Part shown: piece by piece, positions 23,447-30,908 of the stretch
How the letters are laid out: every line of letters begins with the position of its first letter
How positions within the stretch are numbered: the stretch's first letter is position 1
DNA from: Acidimicrobiaceae bacterium
Lineage (GTDB): Bacteria; Actinomycetota; Acidimicrobiia; Acidimicrobiales; JAUTXP01
NCBI GenBank assembly: GCA_030837965.1
Contig: JAUTXP010000066.1
Span: 1 to 51,960 of the forward strand
Direction: 5' to 3'
DNA length: 51,960 nt
Notes under the pieces: generated by a model
Databases searched by the model: none
What the model saw: the letters and a program-made list of their open reading frames with translations, nothing else
Told to the model about the DNA's origin: nothing
Position numbers and translations under genes: made by a program

Positions 23447-24235
23447 TCAGCCCGCGCCCAGTTCCTTGGAGCGCTCGGTGGCGGCCATCACGGCCTCCAA
23501 AAAGGCGCTGCGCACGCTCTTGCTCTCCAAGACCCGCAGGCCCGCGGCCGTGGTCCCGCCGGGCGAGGTGACGCCCGCGCGCAGGGTCTCCGCGCTGTCC
23601 CCCGACTCGGCCAGCAGCCGGGCCGCGCCGAGCATGGTCTGCACGGCAAGGGTCTGGCTCACGTCCCTGGGCAGGCCCGCCAGCACCCCGCCCTCGATCA
23701 GGGCCTCGGCGACGAGGAAGACATAGGCCGGACCTGACCCGGACAATCCGGTGACGGCGTCGAGCAGGTACTCGGGCAGGCGCACCACCTTGCCCACCGC
23801 GGAGAGGATCTCCTCGGCCCAGGCCAGGTCGTCCTCCGTCGCCGACGAGCCGCTCGAGATGGCGGCCGCCCCGGCCCCGACCAGGGCGGGCGTGTTGGGC
23901 ATGGCCCTGATCACGGGAGTGTCCGGGCCCAGCCACGCCTCGAGCTTGACGAGGGGGACGCCGGCGGCGATGGACAGGACCCGGTCGGCGCCCCGCAAGG
24001 AGGCGCAGGCGCCCTGGACGTCACTGGGCTTGACCGCCAGCACCACGCCTTGCGCAGGCACGGGCGCGTCGCTCACCCGCAGGCCGTGGGTGCGGGCGGT
24101 CAGATCCCGCCTGCGGGCATCGAGAGGCTCGACCACGGTGATGTCGTCGGCCTTCCCCCAGCCCGCGTCCAGCAGGCCGGCCACGAGGGCCTCGCCCATC
24201 CGTCCGCCGCCCACCACCAAGAGCCGAGTCGCCAC
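23447..24235 (-). CDS. proC: Pyrroline-5-carboxylate reductase
   Basis: This 262-residue enzyme makes the last step of proline synthesis using NAD(P)H. It begins with the Rossmann motif LLVVGGGRMGEALVAGLLDAGW and has VIRAMPNTPALVGAGAAAI and the C-terminal signature SGSGPAYVFLVAEALIEGGVLAGLP with SPGGTTAAGL. GTG 24235 is preceded at seven bases by TAGCCT, which itself overlaps the stop codon of the M23 peptidase gene. Confidence 0.95.
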   Translation of the reverse strand: MATRLLVVGGGRMGEALVAGLLDAGWGKADDITVVEPLDARRRDLTARTHGLRVSDAPVPAQGVVLAVKPSDVQGACASLRGADRVLSIAAGVPLVKLEAWLGPDTPVIRAMPNTPALVGAGAAAISSGSSATEDDLAWAEEILSAVGKVVRLPEYLLDAVTGLSGSGPAYVFLVAEALIEGGVLAGLPRDVSQTLAVQTMLGAARLLAESGDSAETLRAGVTSPGGTTAAGLRVLESKSVRSAFLEAVMAATERSKELGAG

Positions 24236-24242
24236 CGTCGGC

Positions 24243-24248
24243 AGGCTA
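24243..24248 (-). promoter_or_regulatory. -10 element of proC (leaderless)
   Basis: TAGCCT ends seven bases before GTG 24235 and includes the TAG stop of the upstream peptidase gene. Confidence 0.4.
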
Positions 24249-25397
24249 GGGGAGATACTGGCGGGGGTTCTGGGGCGACCCGTTGACCCTGGTCTCGAAG
24301 TGCAGGTGGGGTCCGGTGGAGTGTCCGGTCGAGCCCACGTAGCCGATGACCTCGCCCTGGCTGACCGACTGGCCCTCGCTGGCCCCGAGCCTGCTCTGGT
24401 GGGCGTAGAGGGTGGAGAAGCCGCCGCCGTGGTTGACGACGATGACGTTGCCGTAGCCGTTCATCTGCCCGGAGAACACCACCACGCCGCCCTTGGCCGC
24501 GTGGATGGCCGTGCCGGTGCCCGCGCCGATGTCGATGCCCGCGTGCAGCCGCCCCCACCGATAGCCGAAGGGCGACGTGACCGGCCCTCGGATGGGCCAG
24601 ATCAGGCCTGAGCCGGAGACCCGGCCGTCGATCCCTGGGTCGCCACCGCGGGAGGCCCGTTCGCGCTCTCGCGACTGGATGAGGGCGACCAGGCCCGACT
24701 CCTCGGCCGACACCGCGTCGGCCTCCTGCTGGTAGTCCTTGATGCGGGCTTCGAGGGCCCCGGACAGGCGGGCCTTCTCGCCCAGCGCCTTTTGCAGGTC
24801 CGACAGGCGGGCCAACTGGGCCTTGCGGCGGTCGGCCACCAGGTCGCGGGCCTTCTTGGCCGCGGTCTGCTTGTCGATCAGGTCCAGTCGGGCCGCCCGC
24901 AGGCGGTCGACCACGTCGCGGTCCCGGTCGCTGACCTGGCGCAGGAGCGAGTCCCGCCTGCTGGCCTCCCCCAGGTCGTCGGTGCTGATGACGCCGCCAA
25001 ACGGATCGGAGCGAGGGCGCACGTAGGCGTCCACGGCCCGCTTGACCACGGCCTGGCGCAGGGCGCCGATCTGGCGCTCGGTGTCGGCCAGCTTGGCCTC
25101 GGCCGCACCGACCGCGGCCCCGGCCGCCTCCACCGCCTGGCGGGCCGCGTCGGCCGCCGCCTGCTGGGCCGTGACCTGCTTGGTCAGGGCGCCGACGGCC
25201 TTGTCCAACTCGTCGTCTGAGGCCCTGAGCGCGTTGATCTTGGCCGCCAACTGGGCCTTGCGCTGGCGCACCTGCTCGCGCTTTTGCCTGGTCTTGGACA
25301 GCGAGTCGGCCGCGGCGGCCGGCCCGGCCAGCGCGCCGAGCGCGACCAGCAGGGCCAAGACAAACGCGGCGATGGGGAGTCTGGAGGTCTTTCGCAT
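24246..25397 (-). CDS. Secreted EnvC-like coiled-coil M23 peptidase
   Basis: This 383-residue protein has a signal peptide (to about residue 30), a long coiled coil (about 35-245, Ala/Gln/Lys/Arg-rich) and a C-terminal LytM/M23 domain. Zinc ligands are intact: HAGIDI (H and D), and HLHFE near the C-terminus; GYVGSTGHSTGPHLHFE is the classic end motif. It should cleave peptidoglycan cross-links or activate an amidase, as coiled-coil LytM proteins do in cell division. ATG 25397 has no clear Shine-Dalgarno sequence. The upstream region has unusual symmetry (25446-25700). Confidence 0.92.
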   Translation of the reverse strand: MRKTSRLPIAAFVLALLVALGALAGPAAAADSLSKTRQKREQVRQRKAQLAAKINALRASDDELDKAVGALTKQVTAQQAAADAARQAVEAAGAAVGAAEAKLADTERQIGALRQAVVKRAVDAYVRPRSDPFGGVISTDDLGEASRRDSLLRQVSDRDRDVVDRLRAARLDLIDKQTAAKKARDLVADRRKAQLARLSDLQKALGEKARLSGALEARIKDYQQEADAVSAEESGLVALIQSRERERASRGGDPGIDGRVSGSGLIWPIRGPVTSPFGYRWGRLHAGIDIGAGTGTAIHAAKGGVVVFSGQMNGYGNVIVVNHGGGFSTLYAHQSRLGASEGQSVSQGEVIGYVGSTGHSTGPHLHFETRVNGSPQNPRQYLP

Positions 25398-25445
25398 AAA
25401 GGATTGACACAGGCTCCGCGTGGGAACCCCTGACTGCCAGGCAGC

Positions 25446-25475
25446 ACGGTACTGACGCGCCCGGCGTCACAGCAA
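25446..25475 (-). promoter_or_regulatory. Candidate promoter of the M23 gene with an internal palindrome
   Basis: On the minus strand, TTGCTG (25470-25475) and TACCGT (25446-25451) are 18 bases apart. The spacer carries a perfect inverted repeat, TGACGC-N5-GCGTCA (25453-25469), filling nearly all of it. This is a typical position for a repressor or activator site. Confidence 0.4.
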
Positions 25476-25627
25476 GTTTCTCCGCGCCCACGCCCATGGC
25501 CTGCCCTCGGGCCGGTTTGCCCGGGTTTGCGCCCGGTCGTCGGTTTGGCGGCCTCGGGGCTTGCGGTGGCGGTGGGTCGCGTTTGCGGGTTGAGGTGGGC
25601 CGGGCCAGCGGATACCGTGGCCCGCAA

Positions 25628-25700
25628 TCGAGCCCGAGGTGCTGGACGGGCCATTCGTTCGGGGAAGTGCGAATGCGCCGGAAAGGTTCCTCGGGCTCGA
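25628..25700 (-). ncRNA. Candidate structured RNA or operator: nested inverted repeats
   Basis: Outer arms TCGAGCCCGAGG (25628-25639) and CCTCGGGCTCGA (25689-25700) are a perfect 12-bp pair. Inside them CATTCG (25652-25657) pairs with CGAATG (25670-25675), and on the minus strand GGAA-CCT-TTCC gives a further small hairpin. The whole 73-base block could form a branched RNA, or a cruciform, upstream of the M23 gene. Confidence 0.35.
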
Positions 25701-25769
25701 CCGCGCCCGGGCGCCCGCCCGCCCCCGCGCCCGGCCGCCGGCCTCCGCCAGCCAACTTCCTTGCACCGG

Positions 25770-25816
25770 GTCTGGAGGACATAGCTCGCGGATTCGCCGG
25801 GCTATGTCCTCCAGAC
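25770..25816. repeat. Family-2 palindrome, copy 2
   Basis: Perfect 16-bp arms GTCTGGAGGACATAGC (25770-25785) and complement (25801-25816), loop 15 bases. It lies 22 bases after the ybjN-like stop and could end that operon. The core CTGGAGGACATAG is the same as in the hairpin at 9292-9338. Confidence 0.8.
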
Positions 25817-25838
25817 GAGCTCAGACAGGCGGGCGGCG

Positions 25839-26306
25839 TCAGGCGGGGAACTTGGAGGCGTAGCCGATGCGCATGGCGGGTCGGAAGAACTGCTCGGTGT
25901 AGGCGAAGACCGAGCCCACGATCCGGTCCAGTTCGGCCTCGTCCACGCTCCCGACCGGCATCTGCCCCACCAGGTACACAGCGTCCTCCTCGCCCAGCGC
26001 GAAGCGCATGGCGAACAGCCGCAAGTTCAACCGCAGCAGGTACTCCCAGACCGCCTCCACGTTCTCCTCGGGTCCGGGCATGAAGTACGACTCGTAGTGG
26101 AGCGTGTACTCCCGCAGGGTCAGCCACACGGTGAACGTCTGCTTCTCCTCGCCCGCCATGCGCACGTACCACCGGCGCACATCGGGGTCGGGCTCGCGGT
26201 CGACGGCCTTGACCACGGGCGACTCGTCCAACTGCCGGGTGGCCCAGGCGTCGATGAGGGCCTCGAGCCGGGCCAGCTCCTCGTCGGAGCCTGGAGCTAT
26301 CGACAC
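25839..26306 (-). CDS. YbjN-domain protein
   Basis: This 155-residue protein has the YbjN fold sequence pattern: an N-terminal helix, WYVRMAGEEKQTFTVWLTL, YTLHYESYFMPGPEENVEAVWEYLLRLN and the final FRPAMRIGYAS. The family resembles type III secretion chaperones in fold; its function in actinobacteria is unknown. It directly follows mshA, with a 10-base overlap (GTG 26306), the same pairing as in mycobacteria. It is the last gene before a strong palindrome. Confidence 0.85.
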   Translation of the reverse strand: MSIAPGSDEELARLEALIDAWATRQLDESPVVKAVDREPDPDVRRWYVRMAGEEKQTFTVWLTLREYTLHYESYFMPGPEENVEAVWEYLLRLNLRLFAMRFALGEEDAVYLVGQMPVGSVDEAELDRIVGSVFAYTEQFFRPAMRIGYASKFPA

Positions 26307-27514
26307 TCCACCAGCGAGCGGTCGGTGAGCTCGGCGTACAGCCCCCGCAACCGGGCCGCGGCCACGGGCCAGACGTACTGCCGGGCCCGCTCGGCCGCGT
26401 CGGCGCTGAGCTGGGCGGCCAGCATCGGATTGCCCAGCACCTCGTCGACGTACAGCGCGAACGTGGCTGGGTCGCGCCGCTCGACCAGAAAGCCGGTGCG
26501 GCCGTGGTCCACCAGCGTGCGCAGGCCGCCCACGGCCGCGGCCACCACCGGCGTACCGCACGCGGCCGCCTCCAGGGCGACCAGCCCGAACGACTCGGAC
26601 CGGCTCGGCACGATGCACACGTCGGCCGCCCGGTAGAAGGTGGAGAGCAGTTCGTGTGGCTGGGGCGGCCGGAAAAACACCCGGTCCGACAGGCCCAGGT
26701 CGGCCACCAAGGCGCGGATGCGGTCGGCCTCGGCCTGGCCCTGCACACCGCTCGGCCCGCCGACGGCCACCAAGAACGCGTCCTTGTGGCTGGAGTCAGC
26801 CAAGGCCTGCACGGCCACGTCGAGCGCCTTCAAGGGCTGGACGCGGCCGACGAACAAGAGCATGGGGCGGTCGGCAGGAAGGCCCAAAGCCCGCCGGGCC
26901 TGGGGCCGATAGCCGGGGGCGAAGAAGGCCCGCTCCACGCCGGGCGGCACGATCTCGATGCGCTCGGCGTCGACCCCGTACAGCGACGCGATCTGATGGG
27001 CCTCCACCGAGCACGAGGCCAACACCGTGTCGGCGCAGCCCATCACCGACGCCTCGGCCTGCTCGCGGCGCAACGGCTCGTCCTCGGACGCCTCGGCCTT
27101 GACCCGGGCCAGGGTGTGGAAGGTGGCGACCAACGGCAGGTCAAGCTCGTGCTTGATGCGGTGGCCGGCCACGCCCGACAGCCAGTAGTTGGCGTGCAGC
27201 ACCTCAGCCCTGCGCCCGCCCTCGATGCGCCCGACGACGGCCTCGGCAAACTCGTCCACCAGCTCGGGCAGGTCCTCCTTGGCCACCGGGGCCAGCGGCC
27301 CGGCGGGCACGTGGTGAACGCGAAAGCCAGGCTCCACGGGGACGGTGGCGGGCAGCTCGGGCGACCAGGCCCTGGTGTAGACGTCGCACTCGACGCCCGA
27401 CCGGGCCAGCGCCGCGCTCAGCTCGCGCACGTACACGTTCATGCCGCCGCCGTCCCCGAGGCCGGGCTGGGCCAGGGGCGAGGTGTGCATGGAGAGGACA
27501 GCCAGGTGTCGCAT
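26297..27514 (-). CDS. mshA: D-inositol-3-phosphate glycosyltransferase (mycothiol synthesis)
   Basis: This 405-residue GT4-family enzyme would transfer N-acetylglucosamine from UDP-GlcNAc to inositol-3-phosphate, the first step of mycothiol synthesis. Motifs: LSMHTSPLAQPGLGDGGGMNVYVREL at the start (residues ~5-30, the glycine-rich acceptor loop), HANYWLSG, TFHTLARVKA, VGRVQPLKALDVA, and the sugar-nucleotide signature PSRSESFGLVALEAAACGTPVV. ATG 27514 is chosen; an upstream in-frame TTG (27526) is possible. The MshA rather than generic GT4 call rests on the N-terminal motif and the ybjN neighbour. Confidence 0.88.
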   Translation of the reverse strand: MRHLAVLSMHTSPLAQPGLGDGGGMNVYVRELSAALARSGVECDVYTRAWSPELPATVPVEPGFRVHHVPAGPLAPVAKEDLPELVDEFAEAVVGRIEGGRRAEVLHANYWLSGVAGHRIKHELDLPLVATFHTLARVKAEASEDEPLRREQAEASVMGCADTVLASCSVEAHQIASLYGVDAERIEIVPPGVERAFFAPGYRPQARRALGLPADRPMLLFVGRVQPLKALDVAVQALADSSHKDAFLVAVGGPSGVQGQAEADRIRALVADLGLSDRVFFRPPQPHELLSTFYRAADVCIVPSRSESFGLVALEAAACGTPVVAAAVGGLRTLVDHGRTGFLVERRDPATFALYVDEVLGNPMLAAQLSADAAERARQYVWPVAAARLRGLYAELTDRSLVECR

Positions 27515-27528
27515 CGGGCCGTGCAACC

Positions 27529-27987
27529 CTACCCAGCGACCGTCTCTTCCTCGCCCGACCCGCCGTCGGGGCCGGACGCGTCGTCCACCCCTTCGGGACC
27601 CGCACCCTCCCCCGCGGCCAGGCCCGGCGAGACAGGCTTGTCCTCGTTCTCGTGACGGAAGGCCCGGTAGACCTGGATGAGCATCTGCTTTTGCTCCTCG
27701 GTCAAGAACCGGTCCCTGAGGATGTCGCCTTCCAAGTCGCCGTCGGTGGCCCGCTCTTCGAGGATGCCCGCCCGCACATAGAGCGTCTCGGCGCTGATGC
27801 GCAGGGCCTTGGCGATCTGCTGAAGGATCTCGGCCGACGGCTTGCGCAGGCCCCGCTCGATCTGGCTGAGGTACGGGTTGGAGATGCCCGCCAGCTCGGA
27901 CAGCTTTCGCAGCGACAAACGGGCCGTCGACCGCTGCTCCCGGATGAACTCCCCGAGGTCATGCCACCGGTCGGGGATCTGCGTCAT
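27529..27987 (-). CDS. XRE-family regulator
   Basis: This 152-residue protein has an N-terminal helix-turn-helix: LGEFIREQRSTARLSLRKLSELAGISNPYLSQIERGLRKPSAEILQQIAKAL is read in pieces as the recognition region (about residues 10-60), followed by SAETLYVRAGILEE. The C-terminus is an acidic Gly/Glu-rich tail. It closely recalls a conserved actinobacterial regulator of unknown targets found in mycobacteria and streptomycetes. The ATG at 27987 is six bases from a TACGGT hexamer, so a leaderless mRNA is likely. It ends 14 bases before mshA. Confidence 0.88.
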   Translation of the reverse strand: MTQIPDRWHDLGEFIREQRSTARLSLRKLSELAGISNPYLSQIERGLRKPSAEILQQIAKALRISAETLYVRAGILEERATDGDLEGDILRDRFLTEEQKQMLIQVYRAFRHENEDKPVSPGLAAGEGAGPEGVDDASGPDGGSGEEETVAG

Positions 27988-27993
27988 GCCCAA

Positions 27994-27999
27994 ACCGTA
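27994..27999 (-). promoter_or_regulatory. -10 element of the XRE regulator gene (leaderless)
   Basis: TACGGT ends six bases before ATG 27987; a TTGTCG lies 19 bases upstream of it. Confidence 0.45.
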
Positions 28000-28051
28000 C
28001 GCGTGACCTCTGCCGGTGCGACAACTCCGCCTTTTCCACGCCAGGCCGACC

Positions 28052-28082
28052 CTTTTCCGCACCAGCAGGTCACGCGGAGATG
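28052..28082. repeat. Degenerate copy of the 31-bp palindrome
   Basis: It aligns without gaps to the perfect copies at 23 of 31 positions, including CTTTTCC and the loop region AGCAGGT. The right arm has decayed, leaving only a short TCCGC/GCGGA stem. It occupies the usual place, eight bases after the stop of the HD-GYP gene. Confidence 0.55.
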
Positions 28083-28090
28083 GTGAGGGG

Positions 28091-28831
28091 TCAGGCCGGC
28101 GTCGGGTGCAGGCGTTCGCAGAGGGGGACGAAGGCGGCCACCACGTCCGGGTCGAACTGCGTGCCCGCCATCCGAGTCAGCTCGCCCGCAGCCCGTTCCA
28201 AGGACAGGGCCGACCGATAGGGCCGATCGGTGGTCATGGCGTCGAAGGCGTCGACCACGGCGAAGACCCGGGCGGGCAGGGGAATGTCCTCGCCCTTCAG
28301 CCCTTCCGGATAGCCGGACCCGTCGAACATCTCGTGATGCGACCGAACGATCTCGGCTGCGTTCTGCATGAACGGGATCGACGCCAGCATCTGAAAGCCG
28401 ATGAGCGGATGGGTGCGCATGACCCGCCACTCCGCCGCGGTCAGCGGACCGGGCTTGCTCAAGATGCGCTCGGGCACGCCGACCTTGCCCGCGTCGTGCA
28501 GGAGGAAGCCGAACTCGGCGTCGGGATAGTCGGCCTCGATCCCGATCTCGCGCAAGAGGGCCACGCCGTAGACCCGGCACCGCTCCAAGTGCTGGCCCGT
28601 GTACGCGTCCTTGGCCTCGACCACGAAGGCCAGCGACCGGATGGTCTCCAAGAACGACGTCTTGAGGTTGGCCAGCGCGGCCTCCAACTCGCCCGCCTGG
28701 TGGCGCTCGCGCCGATGGGCCTGTACCGCGTCCCTGGCCAGCACGTGCATCTGGTTCTCGACGTCGGCCGCCGACAAGGTGGGCGGCGCACCATCCCCGT
28801 AGTCGCCCTGCCCGCCCCACGGCACACTCAC
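28091..28831 (-). CDS. HD-GYP cyclic-di-GMP phosphodiesterase
   Basis: This 246-residue protein has an N-terminal helical linker and an HD-GYP domain from about residue 60. Catalytic motifs: HDAGKVGVPERIL (HD), MRTHPLIGF, HHEMFDGSGYPEGLKGEDIPL (the GYP segment), and ARVFAVVDAFDAMTTDRPYR. All metal-binding His/Asp residues look present, so it should hydrolyse cyclic-di-GMP. GTG 28831 overlaps the receiver-protein stop as GTGA, so the pair works as a split two-component output. Confidence 0.93.
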   Translation of the reverse strand: MSVPWGGQGDYGDGAPPTLSAADVENQMHVLARDAVQAHRRERHQAGELEAALANLKTSFLETIRSLAFVVEAKDAYTGQHLERCRVYGVALLREIGIEADYPDAEFGFLLHDAGKVGVPERILSKPGPLTAAEWRVMRTHPLIGFQMLASIPFMQNAAEIVRSHHEMFDGSGYPEGLKGEDIPLPARVFAVVDAFDAMTTDRPYRSALSLERAAGELTRMAGTQFDPDVVAAFVPLCERLHPTPA

Positions 28832-29193
28832 GCGCCCAGCCCCTCGATCACGTCGAGCAAACCGGTGGAGGAGAACGGCTTGGTCAAGAAGGCGTCGGCG
28901 CCCGCCTCTTTACAGGCCGCTTCGAGTGCAGGGTCATCCCTGGCCGTCAGCATGACGACCTTCACCTGGTCGTGGTCGATCCTGCGGCAGACCTCGACGC
29001 CGTCCATGCCCGGCATCATCACGTCGAGAATCACGACCTTGGGCACGGCTTCGAGATCCTGCAACAGGCCCAAGGCCTCGGCGCCGGACCGGGCGTCGAC
29101 CACGTGGTAGTCGTCAGCCTCCAAGACCGTGCGCACCAAACGGCGAACCATCTCGTCGTCGTCGACCACGAGGACGAGGTCGCTGCTGTTCAT
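28828..29193 (-). CDS. Stand-alone response-regulator receiver protein
   Basis: This 121-residue CheY-like domain has VLVVDDDEMVRRLV (acidic pocket), phospho-acceptor Asp in VVILDVMMPGMDGVEV (about residue 57), VVMLTARD and the lysine in FLTKPFS. There is no output domain; the HD-GYP protein translated from the overlapping frame is the likely partner. No histidine kinase is encoded nearby. ATG 29193 overlaps the rsiG-like stop as ATGA. Confidence 0.93.
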   Translation of the reverse strand: MNSSDLVLVVDDDEMVRRLVRTVLEADDYHVVDARSGAEALGLLQDLEAVPKVVILDVMMPGMDGVEVCRRIDHDQVKVVMLTARDDPALEAACKEAGADAFLTKPFSSTGLLDVIEGLGA

Positions 29194-29729
29194 GTCAGCA
29201 GCGAGTCGACGGACGCCTCCCCAGTCTTATATCGACGCACGATCTCCTCCTGAAGGCGGTTGGCCACGTCGTGCAGGCTGTTCCGCTGGGCGGACACCTT
29301 GCGCTCCAACTCGCTCAGCCGGTCGGCGACGTCGCGCATCTCCCCGTCGCTCAACTCGGGCAGCGAGCTGAGCCGGGATGCGCCGATGATCTGGTCCAGC
29401 TCCTGGCTGATCCAGCCGTCCGTGTCGGCCGGGCCGAAGCTGGCCGGCAGCCGGCCCATGCCGCTGGCGTGCGTGTTGTCGGCGATGATCTCGCCCTTCT
29501 CCAAGCGCTCGACCAGAAAGGCCAAGTCGCCGGGCCCGCCCCCGGCCCGCCGCTCCAAGTCGGCGTGGACGATGTCGAGCCTGCCCTGCACCAGGCGGCG
29601 CAGGTAGGACAGCACGTCGGCCGCCTCTTGACTCTCGTCTCTGCGGCTGCGGACCTCGCCCATGGGCAGGGACTCGAGGTCCTCGACGTAGTCGGGCGAC
29701 AGGATCGTTTCAATACGGGCGATCGCCAT
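29190..29729 (-). CDS. RsiG-like anti-sigma factor (cyclic-di-GMP-binding family)
   Basis: This 179-residue helical protein carries two copies of the RsiG cyclic-di-GMP motif E-x3-S-x2-R-x3-Q-x3-D. The first copy keeps S41, R44, Q48 and D52 but has Ala at the Glu position (E35 lies two residues off). The second keeps E142, S146 and R149, but has H153 and N157 instead of Gln and Asp. In Streptomyces RsiG bound to cyclic-di-GMP holds the sigma factor WhiG. Its place in an ATGA/GTGA-coupled operon with a receiver protein and an HD-GYP phosphodiesterase strongly supports a cyclic-di-GMP role. No WhiG/FliA-type sigma gene is in the window. TACCCT lies seven bases before ATG 29729. Confidence 0.75.
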   Translation of the reverse strand: MAIARIETILSPDYVEDLESLPMGEVRSRRDESQEAADVLSYLRRLVQGRLDIVHADLERRAGGGPGDLAFLVERLEKGEIIADNTHASGMGRLPASFGPADTDGWISQELDQIIGASRLSSLPELSDGEMRDVADRLSELERKVSAQRNSLHDVANRLQEEIVRRYKTGEASVDSLLT

Positions 29730-29736
29730 TGGCCGA

Positions 29737-29742
29737 AGGGTA
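29737..29742 (-). promoter_or_regulatory. -10 element of the rsiG-like operon (leaderless)
   Basis: TACCCT ends seven bases before ATG 29729, in the 18-base gap behind the acyl-CoA dehydrogenase stop. Confidence 0.4.
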
Positions 29743-29747
29743 GCGCT

Positions 29748-30896
29748 CTAAAACCCCATCCCTTTTGCGATGTAGTCGAGCATCACCTCGTCGGCCCCGG
29801 CGCCGATGCGGGCCAGGCGGCTGTCCCGCCACGAGCGCTGCACCCAGTGCTCCATCATGTAGCCGAGCCCGCCATGCAATTGCAGGCACGCGTCGGCCAC
29901 CTCGAAGTGCACGCGGGTCGCCAGCAGCTTGGCCTCGGTGATAGCCCGCACCGGGTACTCGCCCAACTGGACACGCCACGCCGTCTCGTAGGTCAGCGCC
30001 CTGGCCGCGTCGACCATGGCCTGGCCTTCGGCCAGCTTGTGGCGAACGGCCTGGAAGTCGGCGATGCGCTGTCCGAAGGCAGTGCGCTCGCGGAGGTACT
30101 CGATGGTCCGGTCGATGCAGAGTTGGGCGCCGGCGCACGCGCCCGCGGCGGCCGAGAGCCGCTCGCCTTGCAGCTCCCACATGATGTGGTGGAAACCTTT
30201 TCCCTCCTCGCCCAGCAGGTTGGCCGCGGGGACGCGCATGTCCTCGAACCGAAGCTCGGCCGTGTCCGACGAGTGCATGCCCACCTTGGCCAGGCGCTTC
30301 TCGACGTGAAAGCCGGGCGTGTCCGTGTCGACAAGGAACAGCGAGATGCCGGTGTGCCGCTGCGACGGGTCGGTCTTGGCCACCAACAGGAGGAAGTCGG
30401 CCCGAACGCCATTGGTGATGTAGGTCTTGCGCCCGTTGACCACGTACTCGTCGCCGTCCCTGATGGCGCGGGTGCGGATGCCGGCCACGTCGCTGCCCGC
30501 GTCGGGCTCGGTGATGCCGAGGGCGCCGATGCGCTCGCCCTTGATGGCGGGCCGCAGGTAGATGGCCTTGTGCTCCTCGGTGCCGAACTTGGCGATGGGC
30601 GGGGTGACGTACTCGCATTGGACGGACACGGCCATCGAGACCCCGCCGCTTCCGCAGCGGGCCATCTCCTCGGACAGCACGAGCATGGTGAGGTAGTCGC
30701 CGCCCTGGCCGCCGTCGGCCGGGTCGAAGTGAAGCCCGAGATACCCAAGCTCGCCCATGCGCTGGAAGACCCAGTCCGGGAAGTGCCCCTCGGCCTCCCA
30801 CTCGTCGGCATGCGGGGCCAACTCCTTCTCGACGAAGGTGCGCAACGAGCGGCGCAGGTCCTCGTGCTCCTCGGTGAACAGCGGATGGGCAGGCAC
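29748..30896 (-). CDS. Acyl-CoA dehydrogenase
   Basis: This 382-residue flavoenzyme oxidises acyl-CoA thioesters to 2-enoyl-CoA. Motifs: LGITEPDAGSDVAGIRT and YITNG (FAD binding), the central ERLSAAAGACAGAQ and RTAFGQRIADFQAVRHKLA, and the C-terminal LQLHGGLGYMMEHWVQRSWRDSRLARIGAGADEVM. The length fits ordinary short/medium-chain enzymes rather than the longer methylsuccinyl-CoA dehydrogenase. GTG 30896 is chosen; longer frames run antisense into the divergent hydrolase gene only 12 bases away. Confidence 0.92.
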   Translation of the reverse strand: MPAHPLFTEEHEDLRRSLRTFVEKELAPHADEWEAEGHFPDWVFQRMGELGYLGLHFDPADGGQGGDYLTMLVLSEEMARCGSGGVSMAVSVQCEYVTPPIAKFGTEEHKAIYLRPAIKGERIGALGITEPDAGSDVAGIRTRAIRDGDEYVVNGRKTYITNGVRADFLLLVAKTDPSQRHTGISLFLVDTDTPGFHVEKRLAKVGMHSSDTAELRFEDMRVPAANLLGEEGKGFHHIMWELQGERLSAAAGACAGAQLCIDRTIEYLRERTAFGQRIADFQAVRHKLAEGQAMVDAARALTYETAWRVQLGEYPVRAITEAKLLATRVHFEVADACLQLHGGLGYMMEHWVQRSWRDSRLARIGAGADEVMLDYIAKGMGF

Positions 30897-30908
30897 GGCG
30901 TGGAGCGT

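Larger units (their letters stand above)
25398..25769. other. Non-coding 370-bp leader region upstream of the M23 gene
   Basis: No credible gene is seen; the open frames are low-complexity. It holds the candidate promoter/operator at 25446-25475 and nested inverted repeats at 25628-25700. I looked for a cyclic-di-AMP riboswitch, which often precedes such genes in actinobacteria, and did not recognise its conserved blocks. Confidence 0.5.

Noticed and set aside
25398-25769. Cyclic-di-AMP riboswitch upstream of the M23 gene
   Set aside because: Expected from family context, but I could not find its conserved sequence blocks on the minus strand.
29748-30896. Acyl-CoA dehydrogenase as the missing methylsuccinyl-CoA dehydrogenase
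   Set aside because: It is about 380 residues, while the known enzyme is much longer, and nothing couples it to ccr or ecm.
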